NCBI RefSeq assembly: GCF_041431415.1 | Contig: NZ_CP107845.1 | Location: 5,828,001-5,892,000 of the forward strand | Length of the DNA stretch: 64,000 nucleotides | Direction: 5' to 3' | Source of the DNA: Streptomyces sp. NBC_00513 | Lineage (GTDB): Bacteria > Actinomycetota > Actinomycetes > Streptomycetales > Streptomycetaceae | Shown here: positions 17,902 through 26,784 of the stretch, in pieces | How the letters are laid out: each line of letters begins with the position of its first letter | Position numbering within the stretch: position 1 is the first letter of the stretch | The notes under the pieces: model-generated | What the model was told of the DNA's origin: nothing | Databases searched by the model: none | What the model saw: the letters and a program-made list of their open reading frames with translations, nothing else | Position numbers and translations under genes: made by a program

Positions 17902-17923
17902 GGGCTTCTCGGCCTGCGCCGAG
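17883..17923. repeat. 21-bp tandem duplication across a stop codon
   Basis: GCTTCTCGGCCTGCGCTGAG (17883-17902) is repeated as GCTTCTCGGCCTGCGCCGAG (17904-17923) with one difference. The first copy ends the secreted-protein gene (LLGLR stop); in the second the TGA has become CGA. Confidence 0.85.
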
Positions 17924-17948
17924 GCCGCTGAGCCGACGCCAGGTCAAA

Positions 17949-18013
17949 AAGCCGCCCGGTCTGGGAATGTGTACGGCATGGGATTCCATGTCGACTCCGA
18001 GACCGGGCGGCTT
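17949..18013 (+). promoter_or_regulatory. Long hairpin enclosing the arcA start codon
   Basis: AAGCCGCCCGGTCT (17949-17962) is the exact reverse complement of AGACCGGGCGGCTT (18000-18013). The 37-base interval holds the ATG (17978) and any ribosome site, plus an inner pairing GGAAT (17964-17968) with ATTCC (17983-17987). Folding would hide the initiation region, which suggests translational control, or a terminator/attenuator ahead of the deiminase. Confidence 0.55.
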
Positions 18014-19204
18014 CGCCGCGTCATCCTCCACCGGCCCGACCTGGAGCTGAAGAGGCTCACACCAAGCAACAAGGACGCCCTGCTCTTCGACGACGTCCTG
18101 TGGGTGCGGCGCGCCCGCCAGGAACACGACGGCTTCGCGGACGTGTTGCGAGACCGGGGCGTCGCGGTGCACCTCTTCGGTGATCTGCTCCGGGAGGCCC
18201 TCGACATCCCGGAGGCGAGACACCTCGTCCTCGACCGGGTCTTCGACGAGAAGGAGTACGGGCCGCTGGCCACCGACCACCTGCGGTCGGTCTTCGACGG
18301 GCTGTCCGCGCACGCGCTCGCGGAGGCGCTGGTCGGCGGGATGACCAAGCGGGAGTTCCTGGACGCGCACGCCGAGCCGGTGTCGGTCCGGTTCCACGCG
18401 ATGGAGTTGGACGACTTCCTGTTGGGGCCGCTGCCCAACCACCTGTTCACCCGCGACACCTCCGCCTGGATCTACGACGGGGTGTCCATCAACGCCATGC
18501 GCTGGCCGGCCCGGCAGCGCGAGACCGTCCACTTCGAGGCGATCTACAAGCACCACCCCCTCTTCACCTCCTCCGGAGCCTTCCACTACTGGTCGCAGGG
18601 GCAGGCCGACTACCCGTCGACGATCGAGGGCGGCGACGTCCTGGTCATCGGCAACGGCGCCGTGCTGATCGGGATGAGCGAGCGCACCACCCCGCAGGCC
18701 GTGGAGATGCTGGCCCGCGGACTGTTCGCCGCCGGGTCGGCGACCACCATCGTGGCGCTGGACATGCCCAAGCGGCGGGCCTTCATGCACCTGGACACGG
18801 TGATGACGATGGTGGCCGCAGATACGTTCACTCAGTACGCGGGACTGGGCATGCTGCGCTCCTACACGATCGAGCCGGGAGCCGAGGCGAGCGAACTCAA
18901 GGTGACCGACCACCCGCCGGAGCACATGCACCGGGCCATCGCCGCCGCGCTCGGACTGGACTCGATCAAGGTGCTGACCGCCACCCAGGACGTGCACTCG
19001 GCGGAGCGGGAACAGTGGGACGACGGCTGCAACGTGCTGGCGGTGGAGCCGGGGGTGGTGATCGCGTACGAGCGCAACGTCACCACCAACACCCATCTGC
19101 GGCGGGAGGGCATTGAGGTGATCGAGATCCCGGGCAGTGAACTCGGGCGGGGGCGGGGCGGGCCGCGCTGCATGAGCTGCCCGGTGGAGCGGGACCCGGT
19201 CTGA
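17978..19204 (+). CDS. arcA: Arginine deiminase
   Basis: 408 residues (family usually about 410). It hydrolyses L-arginine to citrulline and ammonia, the first step of the ADI pathway. Landmarks are [18 protein letters not shown] near the start, [13 protein letters not shown], the catalytic His region ([11 protein letters not shown]), and the nucleophile Cys 401 in [11 protein letters not shown] at the C-terminus. ATG at 17978 gives the family start [10 protein letters not shown]; the upstream open frame looks non-coding. An ornithine carbamoyltransferase gene follows after 114 bases, but no carbamate kinase (arcC) or arginine/ornithine antiporter (arcD) is present nearby. Confidence 0.96.
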   Translation: MGFHVDSETGRLRRVILHRPDLELKRLTPSNKDALLFDDVLWVRRARQEHDGFADVLRDRGVAVHLFGDLLREALDIPEARHLVLDRVFDEKEYGPLATDHLRSVFDGLSAHALAEALVGGMTKREFLDAHAEPVSVRFHAMELDDFLLGPLPNHLFTRDTSAWIYDGVSINAMRWPARQRETVHFEAIYKHHPLFTSSGAFHYWSQGQADYPSTIEGGDVLVIGNGAVLIGMSERTTPQAVEMLARGLFAAGSATTIVALDMPKRRAFMHLDTVMTMVAADTFTQYAGLGMLRSYTIEPGAEASELKVTDHPPEHMHRAIAAALGLDSIKVLTATQDVHSAEREQWDDGCNVLAVEPGVVIAYERNVTTNTHLRREGIEVIEIPGSELGRGRGGPRCMSCPVERDPV

Positions 19205-19318
19205 CGTCGGCCGGAGGGTGGCGGGGGTGGTGACCTGCCCGAGGGTGAGCTGTATATCAATGCGGAGCGTCGTATAGACTTCCAGCATCCCCTGTCAGTG
19301 TCACCCTGGAGTGTCCCC

Positions 19319-20341
19319 ATGGCCACCGATCTCGTCGGCCGCAGTTTCCTCAAGGAGCTCGACTTCACCGCCGCCGAGTTCCGCGGCCTGATCGAACTCG
19401 CCGCCGCCCTCAAGGCCGCCAAGCGGGCCGGGACCGAGCGGCGCCTGCTCCAGGGGCGGAACATCGCGCTGATCTTCGAGAAGACCTCCACCCGCACCCG
19501 CTGCGCCTTCGAGGTCGCCGCCGCCGACCAGGGCGCCCACACCACCTACCTGGACCCCACCGGATCCCAGATGGGACACAAGGAGTCCGTCAAGGACACC
19601 GCCCGGGTGCTCGGCCGGATGTTCGACGGCATCGAGTACCGGGGCGACAGCCAGGAGATCGTCGAGGAGCTCGCCGCGTACTCCGGGGTGCCCGTCTTCA
19701 ACGGCCTCACCGACGACTGGCACCCCACCCAGATGCTGGCCGACGTGCTCACCATGACCGAGCACTGCGCCAAGCCGCCGGAGCGGATCACCTTCGCCTA
19801 CCTCGGCGACGCCCGCTTCAACATGGGCAACTCCTACCTGGTGACCGGCGCGCTGCTGGGCATGGACGTGCGGATCGTCGCGCCCCGCGCCTACTGGCCC
19901 GCCGAGTCGGTGGTGGCCGCGGCCCGCGACCTCGCGGCGCGCAGCGGTGCGCGGATCACCCTCACCGAGGAGATCGCCGAGGGCGTGGCGCAGGCCGATT
20001 TCGTCGTGACCGACATCTGGGTGTCCATGGGCGAACCCAAGGAGGTCTGGGACGAGCGGATCGCGGCCCTGTCCTCGTACGCCGTGACCATGGACGTGCT
20101 CCGGGCCACCGGGAACCCGGACGTGCGGTTCCTGCACTGCCTGCCGGCCTTCCACGACCTCGGGACGGCGGTGGCGCGGGAGATCCACGAGCGGCACGGG
20201 CTGGAGTCCCTGGAGGTGACGGACGAGGTGTTCGAGTCCGAGCACTCGCTGGTCTTCGACGAGGCCGAGAACCGCCTGCACACCATCAAGGCCGTGCTGG
20301 TCGCGACGCTGGCCGAGCCCGGAGCGGATCTCCCCGCATAG
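19319..20341 (+). CDS. argF: Ornithine carbamoyltransferase
   Basis: 340 residues. The carbamoyl-phosphate site STRTR is at 57-61, HPTQMLAD contacts the carbamoyl group, and the ornithine-binding [11 protein letters not shown] is near 270. ATG at 19319 follows GGAG. Placement after arcA suggests a catabolic role (ArcB: citrulline plus phosphate to ornithine plus carbamoyl phosphate), although the same fold serves biosynthesis and sequence alone does not decide direction. An AT-rich patch (TGTATATCAATGCGGAGCGT) about 60 bases upstream is the only promoter-like stretch between the two genes. Confidence 0.95.
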   Translation: MATDLVGRSFLKELDFTAAEFRGLIELAAALKAAKRAGTERRLLQGRNIALIFEKTSTRTRCAFEVAAADQGAHTTYLDPTGSQMGHKESVKDTARVLGRMFDGIEYRGDSQEIVEELAAYSGVPVFNGLTDDWHPTQMLADVLTMTEHCAKPPERITFAYLGDARFNMGNSYLVTGALLGMDVRIVAPRAYWPAESVVAAARDLAARSGARITLTEEIAEGVAQADFVVTDIWVSMGEPKEVWDERIAALSSYAVTMDVLRATGNPDVRFLHCLPAFHDLGTAVAREIHERHGLESLEVTDEVFESEHSLVFDEAENRLHTIKAVLVATLAEPGADLPA

Positions 20342-20345
20342 TCAT

Positions 20346-20387
20346 GCGGGTCGCGGGTCGCGGGTCGCGGGTCGCGGGTCGCGGGTC
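20346..20387. repeat. Six perfect tandem copies of GCGGGTC
   Basis: Heptamer array directly after the ornithine carbamoyltransferase stop, followed by two degenerate copies. It is a simple-sequence repeat in a convergent intergenic space of 112 bases. Nothing else is seen there. Confidence 0.9.
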
Positions 20388-20453
20388 GCCGGGTCGTGGG
20401 ACCCGGGGCGCGCGGCTCCGGTCGTGTGCCTCCCGGGTGGCCGCGCCGCCTCG

Positions 20454-20891
20454 TCACGCGTGCCGGCGTGCGGGCAGCGTGAACCACACCGCCTTGCCGT
20501 GCTCGGTGGGCCGGTGGCCGCAGGCGGAACTCAGCGTGCGGATCAACAGCAGGCCCCGGCCGTGCTCCTGCCAGGGGTCGGGGTGCGCGTCGTCCCGGCG
20601 CGTCGCGAGATCGCCGGGCGGCCGGGGGTCGCCGTCGTGCACCTCGACCTGGCAACCGTTCGCCAGCAGTTCCACGACCAGTTCGATCGGGGCCCGGCCC
20701 GCGGTGTGCTCGACGGCGTTGGCGACCAGCTCGGCGGTCAGCAGTTCCGCGGTGTCGCTGTCCGCGGACGGTTCGATGTCGGCGAGGGCGGTACGGACCA
20801 GGGCGCGCGCGATGGGTACGGCGGCGGTCGTGTGCGGCAGGGCGATCCGCCAGGCGGATGGGTCGGGCAAGGCGGGGCTGTCCTTATCCAT
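20454..20891 (-). CDS. ATP-binding regulatory protein, RsbW-like histidine-kinase-type ATPase
   Basis: 145 residues forming a single HATPase_c domain. The N box is LLTAELVANAVEHT, the G1-like segment VEVHDGDPRPP, and the G2 segment EHGRGLLLIRTLSSACG. There is no phospho-acceptor His domain, so it fits the large streptomycete family of anti-sigma-factor/SpoIIE-partner ATPases that act through partner switching. ATG at 20891 fits the family length, but the upstream bases lack a clear ribosome site, so the start is uncertain. The partner is not in the window. Confidence 0.82.
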   Translation of the reverse strand: MDKDSPALPDPSAWRIALPHTTAAVPIARALVRTALADIEPSADSDTAELLTAELVANAVEHTAGRAPIELVVELLANGCQVEVHDGDPRPPGDLATRRDDAHPDPWQEHGRGLLLIRTLSSACGHRPTEHGKAVWFTLPARRHA

Positions 20892-21052
20892 GGGGAGGCG
20901 GGCAGGGGTCGGGTAACTCCCGGTTTCAACGATACGAACCCGAAGTGTGGCCCCGTAGGGCACCCCGTCCGAAACGTGCGGGGCCGGCGCCACGGCCGGC
21001 GGGGACCTTCGGGGCGGGGCGTGGACACGCCCTCCGGTAGGTGTCGCGTTTC

Positions 21053-21081
21053 TGTGACGGGAGTCACGAGGCGGTGATACC
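21053..21081 (+). promoter_or_regulatory. Candidate promoter with internal palindrome for the aromatic-degradation operon
   Basis: TGTGAC (21053-21058), 17 bases, GATACC (21076-21081); the GTG start follows 9 bases later with no Shine-Dalgarno, so the mRNA may be leaderless. The spacer holds the palindrome GTGAC-GGGA-GTCAC (21054-21067), a plausible operator overlapping the -35. Confidence 0.45.
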
Positions 21082-21090
21082 GTCGGTTGG

Positions 21091-21918
21091 GTGAGCCCCT
21101 TCCTCGGTTCCACCTCAGCGACCGAACGGTGGCGCCACCTCCGGGTGACCCGGCAGGACGGCGTGGCCACCGTCACCCTCGACCGACCGGACAAGCTGAA
21201 CGCGCTCACCTTCGGCGCCTACGCCGACCTGCGCGATCTGCTCGCCGAACTGTCCCGTGAGCGCTCCGTGCGCGCCCTCGTGCTGGGCGGCGAGGGGCGC
21301 GGCTTCTGCTCCGGCGGAGACGTGGACGAGATCATCGGCGCCACCCTCGCCATGGACACCGCCCAGCTCCTCGACTTCAACCGGATGACCGGCCAGGTCG
21401 TCCGGGCCCTGCGCGAATGCCCGTTCCCGGTGATCGCCGCCGTCCACGGGGTGGCCGCCGGGGCCGGCGCCGTCCTCGCGCTCGCCTCCGACTTCCGCAT
21501 CGCCGACCCCACCGCCCGCTTCGCCTTCCTCTTCACCCGCGTCGGCCTCTCCGGCGGCGACATGGGCGCCGCCTACCTGCTGCCCCGGGTCGTCGGCCTC
21601 GGCCACGCCACCCGGCTGCTGATGCTCGGAGAACCCGTACGGGCCCCCGAGGCCGAGCGGATCGGCCTGCTCAGCGAGCTGACCGAGGAGGGCAAGGCCC
21701 ACACCCGGGCCGCCGAACTCGCCGCCCACCTGGCCGCCGGCCCGGCCCTCGCCTACGCCCAGACCAAGGCGCTGCTGACCGCCGAACTCGACATGCCGCT
21801 GGCCGCCTCGGTCGAGCTGGACGCCAACACCCAGGCACTGCTGATGAACGGCGACGACTACGCGGAGTTCCACGCCGCCTTCACCGGCAAGCGCCCGCCG
21901 CAGTGGAAGGGCAGGTAA
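21091..21918 (+). CDS. Enoyl-CoA hydratase/isomerase family protein
   Basis: 275-residue crotonase-fold enzyme. The CoA-binding and oxyanion-hole segments GRGFCSGGDVDEI (around 69-81) and AAVHGVAAGAGAVLALASD (around 112-130) are present, followed by RVGLSGGDMGAAYLLPRVVG. One of the usual catalytic Glu positions is occupied by Asp in SGGD, as in PaaG-like and ring-cleavage-associated members. It is the first gene of the cluster, 5 bases before the hydroxylase/reductase fusion, so it probably acts on the dearomatised 2-aminobenzoyl-CoA product or a gentisyl-type CoA ester. Start GTG at 21091. Confidence 0.9.
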   Translation: MSPFLGSTSATERWRHLRVTRQDGVATVTLDRPDKLNALTFGAYADLRDLLAELSRERSVRALVLGGEGRGFCSGGDVDEIIGATLAMDTAQLLDFNRMTGQVVRALRECPFPVIAAVHGVAAGAGAVLALASDFRIADPTARFAFLFTRVGLSGGDMGAAYLLPRVVGLGHATRLLMLGEPVRAPEAERIGLLSELTEEGKAHTRAAELAAHLAAGPALAYAQTKALLTAELDMPLAASVELDANTQALLMNGDDYAEFHAAFTGKRPPQWKGR

Positions 21919-21923
21919 CCCCC

Positions 21924-24182
21924 ATGGCCGTCGAGAAGACCCTGCGGGTCGCCGTCGTGGGCGGCGGGCCGGGCGGACTGTACGCGGCGGCGCTGCTGGC
22001 CCGACAGGGTCACGCCGTGGACCTCTGGGAGCGCAACGCCCCGGACGACACCTTCGGCTTCGGGGTGGTGCTCTCCGACGAGACCCTGGGCGGCATCGAA
22101 CGGGCCGACGCGGTCGTCCACGCCGCCCTCGGCGCGGAGTTCGTCCGCTGGGACGACGTGGACGTCGTCCACCGCGGGCGCCTGTTGACCTCGGGCGGCC
22201 ACGGCTTCGCCGCCCTCGGCCGGCGCCGACTGCTGGAGATCCTGCACGAGCGCTGCGCCGGCCTCGGGGTCCGACTCCGCTTCCGGGCCGAGGCACCGGA
22301 CGCCCGGGAACTCGCGACCTCCCACGACCTGGTGGTCGCGGCCGACGGGGTGCACAGCGCCAGCCGGGAGAGCGGCGCCGCGCACTACGGTCCGAGCGTC
22401 ACGCCCGGCCGCTGCCGGTACGTCTGGCTGGCCGCCGACTTCGCCTTCGAGTCCTTCCGCTTCGAGATCGCGGAGACCGAACACGGGGTCATGCAACTGC
22501 ACGCCTACCCCTACGCCGCCGACGCCTCCACCGTGATCGTCGAGATGCGCGAGGAGGTGTGGCGGGCGGCGGGCCTCGACCTCTGCGACGAGGACGAGTC
22601 GGCGGCCCGCTGCGCCAAGATCTTCAGCGAGGCCCTGCGCGGCCGACCCCTGCGCGGGAACCGCTCGACCTGGACCCGCTTCCACACCGTCGTCAACGCG
22701 CGCTGGTCGCAGGGCAACGTGGCCCTCCTCGGCGACGCGGCGCACACCGCGCACTTCTCCATCGGATCCGGTACCAAACTCGCCGTCGAGGACGCGCTCG
22801 CCCTCGCCGAGGCCGTGGCGGCCGAACCGGACGTACCGGCCGCGCTGGCGGCGTACGAGGCGGCCCGGCGGCCCGCGGTCGCCAGCACCCAACGGGCCGC
22901 GGCCGCCAGCATGCGGTGGTTCGAGGAGATCGCCGGGTACGTCGACCAGCCCGCCCGGCAGTTCGCCTTCAACCTGCTCACCCGCAGCCGGCGGGTGACC
23001 CACGACAACCTGCGGCTGCGCGACGCGCGGTTCACCGGCGCCGTGGAACGGGACTTCGGCTGCCCGGACGCGCACACCCCGCCGATGTTCACCCCGTTCA
23101 CCCTGCGCGGACTCACCCTGCGCAACCGGGTCGTGGTCTCGCCGATGGACATGTACTCGGCGCCCGACGGGACCGGCGTGCCCGGCGACTTCCACCTGGT
23201 GCACCTCGGCTCCCGCGCCCTGGGCGGCGCCGGGCTGGTCATGACCGAGATGGTGTGCGTGAACGCCGAGGGCCGCATCACCCCCGGCTGCACCGGCCTG
23301 TACACCGCCGAACAGGCGGCCGGCTGGCGGCGGATCACGGACTTCGTGCACACCTCCGCGCCCGGCGTCGCCCTCGGCGTCCAACTCGGCCACTCCGGCC
23401 GCAAGGGATCGACGCGCCTGATGTGGGAGGGCATGGACGACCCCCTCCCCGCGGGCAACTGGCCCCTGGTCGCGGCCTCCGCCCTGCCCTACCGGCCGGG
23501 GATCTCCGCGGTACCCCGCGCCCTGGAGGCCGCGGACCTGCCGGCCATCCGCTCCGACTTCGCCGCCGCCGCCGTCCGGGCCGCCGACTGCGGCTTCGAC
23601 CTGCTGGAACTGCACTGCGCGCACGGCTACCTGCTCTCCGGGTTCCTCTCCCCGCTCACCAATCACCGCACCGACGCCTACGGCGGGTCGCCGGAGAACC
23701 GCCTCCGCTTCCCGCTGGAGGTCTTCGACGCGGTCCGCGCGGTCTGGCCCGAGGACCGCCCCATGACGGTCCGGCTCTCGGCCACCGACTGGGCCCCCGG
23801 AGGCACCACCCCCGAGGACGCCGAACGGATCGCCGCCGCCTTCGTCGCCCGCGGGGCGGACGCCATCGACGTCTCGACCGGCCAGGTCGTGGCGGACGAG
23901 GCGCCGGAGTACGGGCGCTCCTACCAGACCCCCTACGCCGACCGGATCCGCAACGCCCTCGGCGTCCCCGTCATCGCCGTCGGCGCGATCTCCTCCTGGG
24001 ACGACGTCAACTCGCTGCTCCTCGCGGGCCGCGCCGACCTCTGCGCCGTCGGCCGCCCCCACCTGTACGACCCGCACTGGACCCTGCACGCGGCCGCCGA
24101 CCAGACGTACCAGGGTCCGGCCGCGCCCTGGCCGGCCCCCTACCGCGCCGGCAGCCGCACACCCCCGACGGGCCGGGGCTGA
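21924..24182 (+). CDS. 2-aminobenzoyl-CoA monooxygenase/reductase or salicylyl-CoA 5-hydroxylase fusion
   Basis: 752-residue fusion. The N-terminal half (about 1-380) is a single-component FAD monooxygenase: the Rossmann motif VVGGGPGGLYAAALLARQG begins near residue 9, and GDAAHTAHFSIGSGTKLAVE is near 270. The C-terminal half (about 388-750) is an old-yellow-enzyme reductase: FTPFTLRGLTLRNRVVVSPM, then GVQLGHSGRKGS and CAHGYLLSGFLSPLTNHRTD. This order is known from the Azoarcus anthraniloyl-CoA monooxygenase/reductase and the salicylyl-CoA 5-hydroxylase of streptomycetes. It would hydroxylate, and for the amino substrate also dearomatise, the CoA ester made by the ligase at 24997. Substrate choice between the two is undecided. 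Confidence 0.9.
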   Translation: MAVEKTLRVAVVGGGPGGLYAAALLARQGHAVDLWERNAPDDTFGFGVVLSDETLGGIERADAVVHAALGAEFVRWDDVDVVHRGRLLTSGGHGFAALGRRRLLEILHERCAGLGVRLRFRAEAPDARELATSHDLVVAADGVHSASRESGAAHYGPSVTPGRCRYVWLAADFAFESFRFEIAETEHGVMQLHAYPYAADASTVIVEMREEVWRAAGLDLCDEDESAARCAKIFSEALRGRPLRGNRSTWTRFHTVVNARWSQGNVALLGDAAHTAHFSIGSGTKLAVEDALALAEAVAAEPDVPAALAAYEAARRPAVASTQRAAAASMRWFEEIAGYVDQPARQFAFNLLTRSRRVTHDNLRLRDARFTGAVERDFGCPDAHTPPMFTPFTLRGLTLRNRVVVSPMDMYSAPDGTGVPGDFHLVHLGSRALGGAGLVMTEMVCVNAEGRITPGCTGLYTAEQAAGWRRITDFVHTSAPGVALGVQLGHSGRKGSTRLMWEGMDDPLPAGNWPLVAASALPYRPGISAVPRALEAADLPAIRSDFAAAAVRAADCGFDLLELHCAHGYLLSGFLSPLTNHRTDAYGGSPENRLRFPLEVFDAVRAVWPEDRPMTVRLSATDWAPGGTTPEDAERIAAAFVARGADAIDVSTGQVVADEAPEYGRSYQTPYADRIRNALGVPVIAVGAISSWDDVNSLLLAGRADLCAVGRPHLYDPHWTLHAAADQTYQGPAAPWPAPYRAGSRTPPTGRG

Positions 24183-24191
24183 CCGGGGCGC

Positions 24192-24992
24192 CTACGCCTC
24201 CACGAAGCCCGCGCCGACGTCCCGCAGCCGGGCGTGCAGCTCGGCGAAGACCGCCGCCGCCCGGTCTCCGGGCCAGTCCGCCGGGAGCAGCTCGCGGGGC
24301 AGCCCCGGGTCGGCGTACGGGAGCCGCCGCCAGGTGTCCAGCGCGAGCAGGTAGCCCCGGTAGGCCTGCTCGGGGGTGGGGGCCGGGCCCGACTGGAGGG
24401 CCCGCAGGACCGGCTCGTGGAGGTCCAGGAACTCCTCGTGCTGTTTGGCGAGGGCGGCCAGGTCCCACCACCGGGCCACCGCCTCGGAGGTCGGGGCGAA
24501 ACCCAGGTGCGCGCCGCGGAACAGTTCCACGTACGTCGTCAGGTGCAGCCGCTCCAGCGTCCGCCCGGTTTCCCCGTGCAGGTGCGCGGGCGCGATCCAC
24601 ACGCCCGGCGCGACCGAACCGAAGCCCAGCCGGGCCAGCCGGGAGCGCAGCAGGTGGCGCTTGTGCCGCTCCTGCTCCGGTACGGAGAACACCGCGACCA
24701 GCCACTCCTGCGACAGGCGCGGGGATCCGTAGATCCGCCGGTCGCCGTCCTCCAGGAGCAGACGGGCCTCCGGGGACAGCTCGTACCCGGCCGACCCGTC
24801 GGCGGCGCGCGCGGGCAGCAGGAAGCCGCGCCGCTTCAGCCGGGACACCGACGAGCGGACGGACGGCGCGTCCACGCCGGCCGTGCCCAACAGGCGGATC
24901 AGCGCGGACACCGGGACGGCGCCCTCGAAGGCCCGCCCGTAGGCACCGTAGAACGTGACGATCAGGGATCGCGGAGTGTGCTGCTCGACCAC
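24192..24992 (-). CDS. PaaX-family transcriptional regulator
   Basis: 266 residues with the PaaX winged-helix N-terminus (PRSLIVTFYGAYGRAF then ALIRLLGTAGVDAPSVRSSVSRLKRRG) and the PaaX C-terminal domain. PaaX repressors respond to phenylacetyl-CoA or other aryl-CoA esters, so here it probably senses the aryl-CoA produced by the neighbouring ligase. It lies 4 bases after the ligase gene on the same strand, so both are expected in one transcript, giving feedback control. The operator is unknown; candidates are the palindrome at 21054 and the direct repeat at 26672. Confidence 0.9.
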   Translation of the reverse strand: MVEQHTPRSLIVTFYGAYGRAFEGAVPVSALIRLLGTAGVDAPSVRSSVSRLKRRGFLLPARAADGSAGYELSPEARLLLEDGDRRIYGSPRLSQEWLVAVFSVPEQERHKRHLLRSRLARLGFGSVAPGVWIAPAHLHGETGRTLERLHLTTYVELFRGAHLGFAPTSEAVARWWDLAALAKQHEEFLDLHEPVLRALQSGPAPTPEQAYRGYLLALDTWRRLPYADPGLPRELLPADWPGDRAAAVFAELHARLRDVGAGFVEA

Positions 24993-24996
24993 GGGT

Positions 24997-26607
24997 TCAC
25001 TCTAGATCGCGCAGCCGGAACCGCTGAAGTTTCCCGGTCGCGGTCCGCGGGAGGGCGGGCAGGAAGACGAACGAGCGCGGGCACTTGTGCGGGGCCAGTT
25101 CCTCGCGCATGAACGCCCGCAGCGCGTCCTCGGTGAGCACCGCGCCGTCCCGGGGGACGGTGTACGCCACGACGATCTGCCCGCGCCGTTCGTCCGGCCG
25201 GCCGACCACGGCCGCCTCGGCCACGTCGGGGTGGCGCAGCAGGGCCTCCTCGACCTCCGGGCCGGCGATGTTGTAGCCCGAGGAGATGATCATGTCGTCG
25301 GCGCGGGCGACGTAACGGAAGTACCCCTCCGCGTCGCGCAGGTAGGTGTCGCCGGTCAGGTTCCAGCCGTCCCGTACGTAGTCCCGCTGTCGGGGGTCGG
25401 CCAGGTACCGGCAGCCCACCGGGCCGCGGACGGCCAGCAGCCCCGGCACGCCGTCCGGCACCGGCCGGCCGGCCGCGTCCACCACCCGGGCCTGCCAGCC
25501 CGGCACCACCCGGCCGGTCGCACCGGGCCGGATGTCCTCGTCCGCGGCGGAGATGAAGATGTGCAGCAGCTCCGTGGCGCCGATCCCGTTGATGATCCGC
25601 AGCCCGGTCCGCTCGTGCCAGGCCCGCCAGGTGGCGGCGGGCAGGTTCTCGCCCGCGGAGACGCAGCGGCGCAGCGCGGAGAGGTCGTACGCGCCGGTGT
25701 CGTAGGGGCCCAGGGTGTCGAGCATCGACCGGTAGGCGGTGGGTGCGGTGAACAGGACGGTGACCCGGTGCTCGGCGAGCGCGGGCAGCAGCGCGCGCGG
25801 GGCCGCCCGCTCCAGCAGCAGTGCGCAGGCCCCGGCGCGCAGCGGGAAGACCACGAGTCCGCCGAGGCCGAAGGTGAACCCGAGCGGCGGACTGCCCGCG
25901 AACACGTCGTCGGGGCGGGGGCGCAGCACATGGCGGGAGAAGGTGTCCGCCACGGCGAGCAGGTCCCGGTGGAAGTGCATGCAGCCCTTGGGACGCCCGG
26001 TGGTGCCGGAGGTGAAGGCGATCAGGGCCACGTCGTCCGCGGAGGTCCCGACGGGCTCGAAGGGCTCCGGATGCCCTTGGGCGAGCCGCAGCAGGTCGTC
26101 GGGCGCCTCGCCGCCGTACGGCGTGACGCGCAGCCCGGGCACCTCGGCCTTCACCAGGTCGTCCAGCGCGTCCACGTGGCACAGCGCGTGTCCGACCCGC
26201 GCCATCGCGCACACCGTGGCCAGTTCCTGGGACCGCTGCCCGGCCAGCACGGTCACGGCCACCGCGCCCGCCCGCATCACCGCCAGCCAGCAGGCGGCGA
26301 GCCACGGCCCGGTGGGTCCGCGCAGCAGCACCCGATTGCCGGGCACGACACCGAGGTCGACCGTGAGGACGTGGGCGATCCGGTCGACACGCTCGCGCAG
26401 CTCCCCGTACGACCACACCGCGCCGGCGCCGTCGCGGAAGGCCGGGCGGTCGGGTCCGAACCGGTCGATGGTGGCGTCGAGCAGTTCGGCGCCGCAGTTC
26501 AGCCGGTCCGGGTAGGCCAGCTCGGGCAACTCGAAGAGCAGGTGCGGCCAGGCGTCCGCGGCCGGCAGATGGTCGCGGGCAAAGGTGTCGACGTGAGCGG
26601 AAGGCAT
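24997..26607 (-). CDS. Aryl-CoA ligase, 2-aminobenzoate/benzoate-CoA ligase type
   Basis: 536-residue AMP-forming acyl-CoA synthetase. The P-loop-like A3 motif FTSGTTGRPKG is near residue 205, NGIGATELLHIFIS is the substrate-pocket/A5 region, GDTYLRDAEGYFRYVARADDMI is A7/A8, and the C-terminal catalytic Lys is in RTATGKLQRF. The sequence pattern and the neighbouring monooxygenase/reductase point to an aromatic acid such as anthranilate, salicylate or benzoate. ATG at 26607 was chosen because GGAG lies 5 bases upstream; an in-frame TTG at 26616 is less likely. Confidence 0.88.
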   Translation of the reverse strand: MPSAHVDTFARDHLPAADAWPHLLFELPELAYPDRLNCGAELLDATIDRFGPDRPAFRDGAGAVWSYGELRERVDRIAHVLTVDLGVVPGNRVLLRGPTGPWLAACWLAVMRAGAVAVTVLAGQRSQELATVCAMARVGHALCHVDALDDLVKAEVPGLRVTPYGGEAPDDLLRLAQGHPEPFEPVGTSADDVALIAFTSGTTGRPKGCMHFHRDLLAVADTFSRHVLRPRPDDVFAGSPPLGFTFGLGGLVVFPLRAGACALLLERAAPRALLPALAEHRVTVLFTAPTAYRSMLDTLGPYDTGAYDLSALRRCVSAGENLPAATWRAWHERTGLRIINGIGATELLHIFISAADEDIRPGATGRVVPGWQARVVDAAGRPVPDGVPGLLAVRGPVGCRYLADPRQRDYVRDGWNLTGDTYLRDAEGYFRYVARADDMIISSGYNIAGPEVEEALLRHPDVAEAAVVGRPDERRGQIVVAYTVPRDGAVLTEDALRAFMREELAPHKCPRSFVFLPALPRTATGKLQRFRLRDLE

Positions 26608-26671
26608 GAGCTCCAAGGCGGGTTCGCCCCCTTGCGACGGTCCGGCCCCGGTGTGGGGGGCCGGGCCCTGC

Positions 26672-26697
26672 TGTATGGAACCGAATGTATGGAACCG
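26672..26697. repeat. Direct repeat TGTATGGAACCG, possible operator
   Basis: Two identical 12-mers at 26672-26683 and 26686-26697, repeating every 14 bases, in the divergent space between the ligase and acyl-CoA dehydrogenase genes. The spacing is not a full helical turn, and no known consensus is matched; a regulator-binding role is a guess. Confidence 0.45.
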
Positions 26698-26727
26698 GGG
26701 TGGAGCTGTCCGTGCGTGGGCAACACG

Positions 26728-26755
26728 AGCGTATCGTGATGGTGACGGCAGTCAA
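26728..26755 (-). promoter_or_regulatory. Candidate promoter for the ligase-paaX transcript
   Basis: On the minus strand TTGACT (26755-26750), 16 bases, TACGCT (26733-26728). It would give a leader of about 115 bases that includes the direct repeat at 26672-26697 before the ligase ATG. Confidence 0.4.
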
Positions 26756-26784
26756 CAGGACGCGATAGATGCGGGGACATTCGG

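Noticed and set aside
19241..19300. ArgR (ARG box) operator before the carbamoyltransferase gene
   Set aside because: The AT-rich patch does not give a convincing pair of ARG half-sites; kept only as a possible promoter region.
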